Shown here in pieces: positions 60,245 to 64,000 of a stretch of DNA of 64,000 nt (position 1 is its first letter; each line of letters opens with the position of its first letter). The notes under the pieces were generated by a model. The model was not told the DNA's origin. It saw only the letters and a program-made list of their open reading frames with translations, and searched no databases. The stretch comes from Arthrobacter sp. ISL-95. Lineage in GTDB: Bacteria; Actinomycetota; Actinomycetes; Actinomycetales; Micrococcaceae. The position numbers and the translations under genes were made by a program. The DNA lies in assembly GCF_018613695.1 (NCBI RefSeq), contig NZ_JAGGPR010000023.1, positions 1 to 64,000 of the forward strand, read 5' to 3'.

Positions 60245-62143
60245 TTACCGGCCACTGATGTGGTCGGTATCCGGTGCCATCGAACGGGCAGAACGCTGGC
60301 CGCGCATGGAGGCCTGACGTGCCGCTTCCCGGCCCGCCAGTAGGAACGCGGTCGCGCCACCGGCTGCGACCTTGGCCGATCCCCTACCCACCGCACCGGC
60401 ACCGGTCTTCAACGCCTGGGCTGCCTTCGCCCCACCGGTTCCGGCACGGTCGGCCTTCTGCAGCTCCCCGATCGTTCGGGTTTCCGGCTGGCCCTGTCCT
60501 TGTGCCTGGCCGCCTTGGTGGTCCTGGCCAGAGGGTGCGGCCTGCTCGTTCGGAACCCTGGATGCTGCACTCCGGCGGCCTGAGAGTCCCGAGCCGTTCG
60601 ATCCCAGCCCTGAACCGGCGTGGTCCTCTGATTGCGTTGCCATCGAAGAGGGACCCTTCGTGGCCGGCCCGCCGCCGTAAGGACGTCCGCCCGTAGTGCC
60701 GGACTGGACTTGGGCGGTCCGTTTCTGCCTGATCGCCGAAGAGATAGCCGCCCCTGCGCCGGCGACCATTGCTGGGCCGGCGATGGACTGGCGGCCCTCA
60801 CCGAGGCTGGTCGACGATGACGGCAGGATCGGGACGTACTTGTAGAGCATCGGCAGGGCGAAGGCCAGAACGCACATCGCGGCCGCGGCCAGGAACACCG
60901 ACGTGGCGTTCACCATGCCATCGTCCACGCCCTCGTCGCTAAAAGCCGGACGGGAGGCGATGTAGCTGAACACGGCGCCCATGAGCAGCAGCAGCAGCGG
61001 TTTTGACAGGGAAATGCCAATCCACAGTGCGCCGACCTTGCCCACGCGTTCGCGGTATTTAGGGTGGATCATGAACCCGACCATCAGTGCGATGCAGAGG
61101 CCCAGCAGGTAGAGGGCCAGCGGCTGGAGGGCCAACAACCCGAGCATGGCCCAGGCTGCGATGAACAGCAGCCCGAACAGCAGGACCGCCGCCAAGGGAC
61201 CGAAGGCGCCGCTGGATTCGTACGACGCGAACCGGGAAATGGCAACCCCGAAGTCCGTGACCCTGCTGGAAGTCCAGAACGTGATCCCTTCAGTGAGACC
61301 GCTCATCCATCCGTTGACCACGTAGCCGATAGCCGGTCCGAACAGCACCAGGATCATGGATAACGGTCCGTACCAAAGCAAAGACGTCCGGGCGGAGTCC
61401 ATATCGATCTCTTCGTTCGAAACGTCCTTCCAGAGCTTGAAGTACATCAAGCCCATGACGATGATCCCGATCCCGGCAAACCCAGCCCACGTGGCACGGA
61501 AGCCGTCATCAACCTCGAACACCGAGACCTTCAACAGGTTGTTCAGCACCTCGTTGGTGGATTTCACGCCCTCTGCCTTGACAGTGTTGGCGAACTTCTC
61601 AAAACCGTCCTTCGCGTTGGCGATGAACGCCACTGTGTCGACCGTGCCCAACACCACCTGGCCGCCCGGCATTGCCGAGATGGCCGTCCGCATCACCACG
61701 CCAGCGATCGGGAGAAACTTCTTAACAGCAGAACCTTGGACGCACCAAGCGGTGGCTGGGGAGGGCGCACCCGCACCTGGCAATGCAGTACAGAACGGGA
61801 CGGTGTTCGTACCGTCGTAGTCCAGCGCCTTTTCCGGTGTTGTCAGGAAGGACCCAAATGCTTTGGCAGAAACACTCTCGCAATTGGCACCCGACGCCGT
61901 TGAAAAGGCGAAATCACCACATGCGTTCTTGGCCAATTCTTGGTTTAGCCGGTCTCGGATTTTGTCACGCTGGTCGGCTGGGAGCCCGGCCAAACGTTTG
62001 AGCTGGTCTGCGTTCAACTTTTCAGACTTGCTTACGTCATCCGCTGCCTGCGCAGGACCGGCAGTGATCACCCCGAAGCTGAGGAACAACGCCAAAAAGA
62101 CTGCGACGAGGCGGATCGTCCTATTAGCGCTTAGCGTTTGCAT
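60245..62143 (-). CDS. VirB6/TrbL-like polytopic membrane protein of the T4SS
   Basis: 632 aa from ATG 62143 (GGGTGGG site upstream). A signal peptide ends near AGPAQA (about residue 33). An extracellular domain of about 170 residues with paired cysteines (for example ACGDFAF and ASGANCES) follows. Seven or so membrane helices lie between about 220 and 470 (GFAGIGIIVMGLMYFKLWKD; LLFGLLFIAAWAMLGLLALQ). The last 150 residues are Gly/Ala/Gln-rich and disordered. This layout fits actinobacterial VirB6-type channel proteins. It overlaps the preceding gene by 20 bases. Confidence 0.8.
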   Translation of the reverse strand: MQTLSANRTIRLVAVFLALFLSFGVITAGPAQAADDVSKSEKLNADQLKRLAGLPADQRDKIRDRLNQELAKNACGDFAFSTASGANCESVSAKAFGSFLTTPEKALDYDGTNTVPFCTALPGAGAPSPATAWCVQGSAVKKFLPIAGVVMRTAISAMPGGQVVLGTVDTVAFIANAKDGFEKFANTVKAEGVKSTNEVLNNLLKVSVFEVDDGFRATWAGFAGIGIIVMGLMYFKLWKDVSNEEIDMDSARTSLLWYGPLSMILVLFGPAIGYVVNGWMSGLTEGITFWTSSRVTDFGVAISRFASYESSGAFGPLAAVLLFGLLFIAAWAMLGLLALQPLALYLLGLCIALMVGFMIHPKYRERVGKVGALWIGISLSKPLLLLLMGAVFSYIASRPAFSDEGVDDGMVNATSVFLAAAAMCVLAFALPMLYKYVPILPSSSTSLGEGRQSIAGPAMVAGAGAAISSAIRQKRTAQVQSGTTGGRPYGGGPATKGPSSMATQSEDHAGSGLGSNGSGLSGRRSAASRVPNEQAAPSGQDHQGGQAQGQGQPETRTIGELQKADRAGTGGAKAAQALKTGAGAVGRGSAKVAAGGATAFLLAGREAARQASMRGQRSARSMAPDTDHISGR

Positions 62144-62903
62144 ACTCGACCCACCCTTCCCGGCTCTTGTCTTTGAAGAAGGCATCAACCAGATCGCTCT
62201 GGAGCGTCGGAGTCGGATCATCAAAGCTTGTACCTACGCTCATTGGTCCGCCGTCCTTAACCCGGCCACCAAAGTCCTGCCCTGCTTGGACGATGGCGAA
62301 GTCAGAGATTTTCCAGTCGCCTGCCCAGGTCAGTTCGAAGGTGACAGTCTGGAAGAAGGCGCTGGGCGCCTTATTTACCACTGCCGCGACGCCTCCTGTG
62401 AAGACCTGCACGACTGCCTCCTTTTTCTCTTCACAGCTGGCAATCCGGTACAGGCCACCTGCAGCAACGTCGGAGCGGTAGTACCACTGACCATCAAATG
62501 CTCCCGGGGGCAGGTCCTTGGCGTTGGCCAGCAGGTCCCCGTTGAAAGTGGCTCGCTCCACCCATGGGCCCTGCTTGCCTACCTCCAACAGGGCCTTTTT
62601 CTGTTGTGCCCAGGTGGAGGTGTTAACGTCTTCGATGAGAGGTGTGTAGTGGGCCGCGGCTTGGGCGGCTGAGTCGCAGCTGCCGTTGTAGCCGGTGATG
62701 GTTTTCCCGTCACTTGCGGTTTTGGTGCCGCCTTCGCCGATCTTGATCCCGGAGACGGGGAAGCCGAACTTCCCTGAGGCCTGCAGGGAGCTGGGGTCAT
62801 CCTGTTTGGCCGCCGGTGCCGGTGGGTTCAGCAGGACGACGGCAACAGCAATGACCAGGACCACCGCCCCCAAAGCTGTCAGGAGTTTCCAGTGCTTCCG
62901 CAT
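62124..62903 (-). CDS. Membrane-anchored protein, VirB8/TcpC-like (putative)
   Basis: 259 aa. One membrane helix at about residues 7-25 (LLTALGAVVLVIAVAVVLLN) is followed by an extracytoplasmic domain. The region AHYTPLIEDVNTSTWAQQKK, then VERATFNGDLLANAKDLPPG and a terminal FFQTVTFELTWAGDWKISDF suggest an NTF2-like fold. VirB8 and TcpC have this fold. Position between the pilin-sized gene and the VirB6 gene supports a channel scaffold. Sequence identity to known VirB8 is not apparent, so the call rests on topology and place. Confidence 0.6.
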   Translation of the reverse strand: MRKHWKLLTALGAVVLVIAVAVVLLNPPAPAAKQDDPSSLQASGKFGFPVSGIKIGEGGTKTASDGKTITGYNGSCDSAAQAAAHYTPLIEDVNTSTWAQQKKALLEVGKQGPWVERATFNGDLLANAKDLPPGAFDGQWYYRSDVAAGGLYRIASCEEKKEAVVQVFTGGVAAVVNKAPSAFFQTVTFELTWAGDWKISDFAIVQAGQDFGGRVKDGGPMSVGTSFDDPTPTLQSDLVDAFFKDKSREGWVEYANAKR

Positions 62904-62906
62904 GGG

Positions 62907-63251
62907 CTAGGCTCCTGCTGCCGTGGCGAGAGCCAAAATGCCGCCGATGATGACACTTGCCCCGGCCGTCGCACCGAACGCGATACCGGTCTTCTTGACC
63001 CCTGCTGCGCCTTCTTCGATGTCGTCCGAGTGGCCGCGGTTGCGGGCCACGCCCCACTTCATGAGGTTCCACAGGAAGGCACCGGCCAGAAGTACCAAGG
63101 CAAGAGCCCAGAGGGCACCGAGGATCATCTGGACGGCTCCTTCGAACTTCACGCCAAGGACGCTGATGCTGGGGGTAACCCCGTCCAGCGGGTTGTCGAT
63201 CATGGGCACGGCGGACCGGATAATGACTTCGTTGCTGATGGTGCTGAACAT
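62907..63251 (-). CDS. Small two-helix membrane protein of the T4SS (VirB2-like position)
   Basis: 114 aa with two membrane segments at about 41-63 (MILGALWALALVLLAGAFLW) and 88-112 (TGIAFGATAGASVIIGGILA). A charged loop KWGVARNRGHSDDIEEGAAG separates them. This size and topology resemble VirB2-type subunits, without a clear signal peptide. It lies 3 bases before the VirB8-like gene and 14 after the ParA-like gene in the same operon. A structural component of the transfer channel is likely. Confidence 0.65.
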   Translation of the reverse strand: MFSTISNEVIIRSAVPMIDNPLDGVTPSISVLGVKFEGAVQMILGALWALALVLLAGAFLWNLMKWGVARNRGHSDDIEEGAAGVKKTGIAFGATAGASVIIGGILALATAAGA

Positions 63252-63265
63252 GCTTCTTCGGCTCC

Positions 63266-64000
63266 TTAGAGGTTGGTGGTTTTGGTGGAGGTGGTGCGGT
63301 CAATGGCCAAGAGGCCTTCAGCGATTTCCGCGGAGGCGCGTTCGAAGGCACGGCGGGCCGGGTCACCGACGAGCTGCCGGTCGATGATCGAGCCGGTATC
63401 CAGCGCCCCGTCATACGGGATGTCGATCAGGACCCGCACCGCGGAGGCCAGGTTCTCGCGAAGCTCAGCCTGCTCAGCTGCGGAGACCTTCGCCCCGCCG
63501 CCCTGGGTGACCAGAACGACAGCATTGGACACCAGGTCTTTGTAGTGCGGGTTGCCGGTGCGCTCGGACATGGACTCGAGCTGTTCGATCATCCGCAGCG
63601 CGGACACCACGGCGTTGCGCTTCAGCGTTGTGGGGATCACCAGCTGGTCCGTGACCTCGATTGAGGCGAGCCAGTTCGCTGAGCGGGTGTTGTTCCCCGT
63701 ATCCACGATGATGGTGTCGTAGAAACGGCTCACCACCGTGTGGATGCGGTTGAACTCATCGGCACCAATGGACTTCATCCGGTCCGCGTCCTCGTCCGCG
63801 ACCAGGACGGAGAACTGGTTGTTCCCCTGATGGCGGGTGTAGTAGGACAGCTCGCCCTTGCGTGCGGTGACGGTTTCGAAGGACTCCAGGACGTTCAACA
63901 AATCCCAAACAGTGCGGGTGGAGTCGTTCGCGTTGGTCCGGACGCCGGCAGTGCCCATCATCTCATTGTTGTCCCACACCAGCGTCTGCTGACCCGAATG
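63266..64000 (-). CDS. ParA/MinD-like ATPase, N-terminus cut by the window end
   Basis: At least 244 residues; the Walker A part lies beyond position 64000. Visible features: LVWDNNEMMGTAGVRTN (the D-x-N-E-x-x-G-T-x-G-x-R type segment of actinobacterial transfer-linked ParA proteins) and YDTIIVDTGNNTRSANWLAS (Walker B with the following loop). LVIPTTLKRNAVVSALRMIE and RVLIDIPYDGALDTGSIIDR are also ParA-like. It heads the T4SS operon seen here. It may position the transfer apparatus or act in partition with the distant ParB-like protein; neither can be decided. Confidence 0.85.
   Translation of the reverse strand, partial: HSGQQTLVWDNNEMMGTAGVRTNANDSTRTVWDLLNVLESFETVTARKGELSYYTRHQGNNQFSVLVADEDADRMKSIGADEFNRIHTVVSRFYDTIIVDTGNNTRSANWLASIEVTDQLVIPTTLKRNAVVSALRMIEQLESMSERTGNPHYKDLVSNAVVLVTQGGGAKVSAAEQAELRENLASAVRVLIDIPYDGALDTGSIIDRQLVGDPARRAFERASAEIAEGLLAIDRTTSTKTTNL

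Overview
The window looks like about 64 kb of a large conjugative plasmid (or plasmid-like integrative element) from a high-GC actinobacterium, most likely Micrococcaceae (Arthrobacter, Paenarthrobacter or a relative). The genus is an inference from gene content: an actinobacterial MobF relaxase, a SCO6880-type type IV secretion (T4SS) cluster, DUF4193 and DUF4913 proteins, and IS30, IS481 and IS3 elements. No rRNA or chromosomal housekeeping block is present. Both window ends cut through genes.

Left backbone (1-10.4 kb). A truncated, frameshifted IS30 transposase and one unknown gene lie inside what appears to be the end of a Tn402/Tn5053-family transposon, whose terminus is at 1438-1485. 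Then comes a rightward run: NrdH-like redoxin, small unknown genes, an SSB with an unusual N-terminal extension, a ParB-like ribbon-helix-helix protein, a frameshifted SNase lipoprotein, a small membrane protein and an HNH protein. A leftward coiled-coil/HTH protein and an inverted-repeat region (candidate oriT, 5750-5830) precede a 1470-aa TraA/TrwC-type relaxase-helicase.

Cargo (10.5-51 kb). (a) 10.6-20.8 kb is a defence-type island: a decayed DUF6602 gene, an IS3 remnant, an unknown soluble protein plus a four-helix membrane protein in a RexAB-like layout (best candidate for an undescribed system), a complete type I restriction-modification operon (hsdM-hsdS-hsdR) and a small HTH gene. (b) 21.5-29.6 kb is an amino-sugar-type regulon: an ABC importer, a ROK repressor, a SIS-domain protein and a BadF-type sugar kinase. 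An identical operator/promoter is reused at both transcription units, and an IS481 element lies between them. (c) 30.0-32.2 kb holds a cupin, a PuuB-like oxidase and a decayed ABC ATPase. (d) 32.3-43.3 kb is a catabolic locus: a YtcJ-type amidohydrolase, a peptide-type ABC importer, a CocE/NonD ester hydrolase, two DUF3237 proteins and two TetR regulators. One permease carries an exact in-frame 60-bp tandem duplication. (e) 44.2-50.8 kb is a hexuronate operon (GntR regulator, MFS transporter, manD, kdgK, uxuB, eda) converting fructuronate to pyruvate and glyceraldehyde-3-phosphate.

Right backbone (51.5-64 kb). Small membrane proteins, a degenerate tRNA-like sequence, a YhcG/DUF1016 nuclease-like protein and a DUF4193 protein come first. 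A leftward T4SS operon follows, read from right to left: ParA-like ATPase (cut by the window end), small two-helix membrane protein, VirB8/TcpC-like protein, VirB6-like channel protein, SCO6880 protein, VirB4-type ATPase, VirD4/TraG coupling protein and DUF4913. With the relaxase at the far left this would make the element self-transmissible, and the middle would be nutritional and defence cargo.

All functional calls come from motif recognition in the translated sequence. No searches were run.
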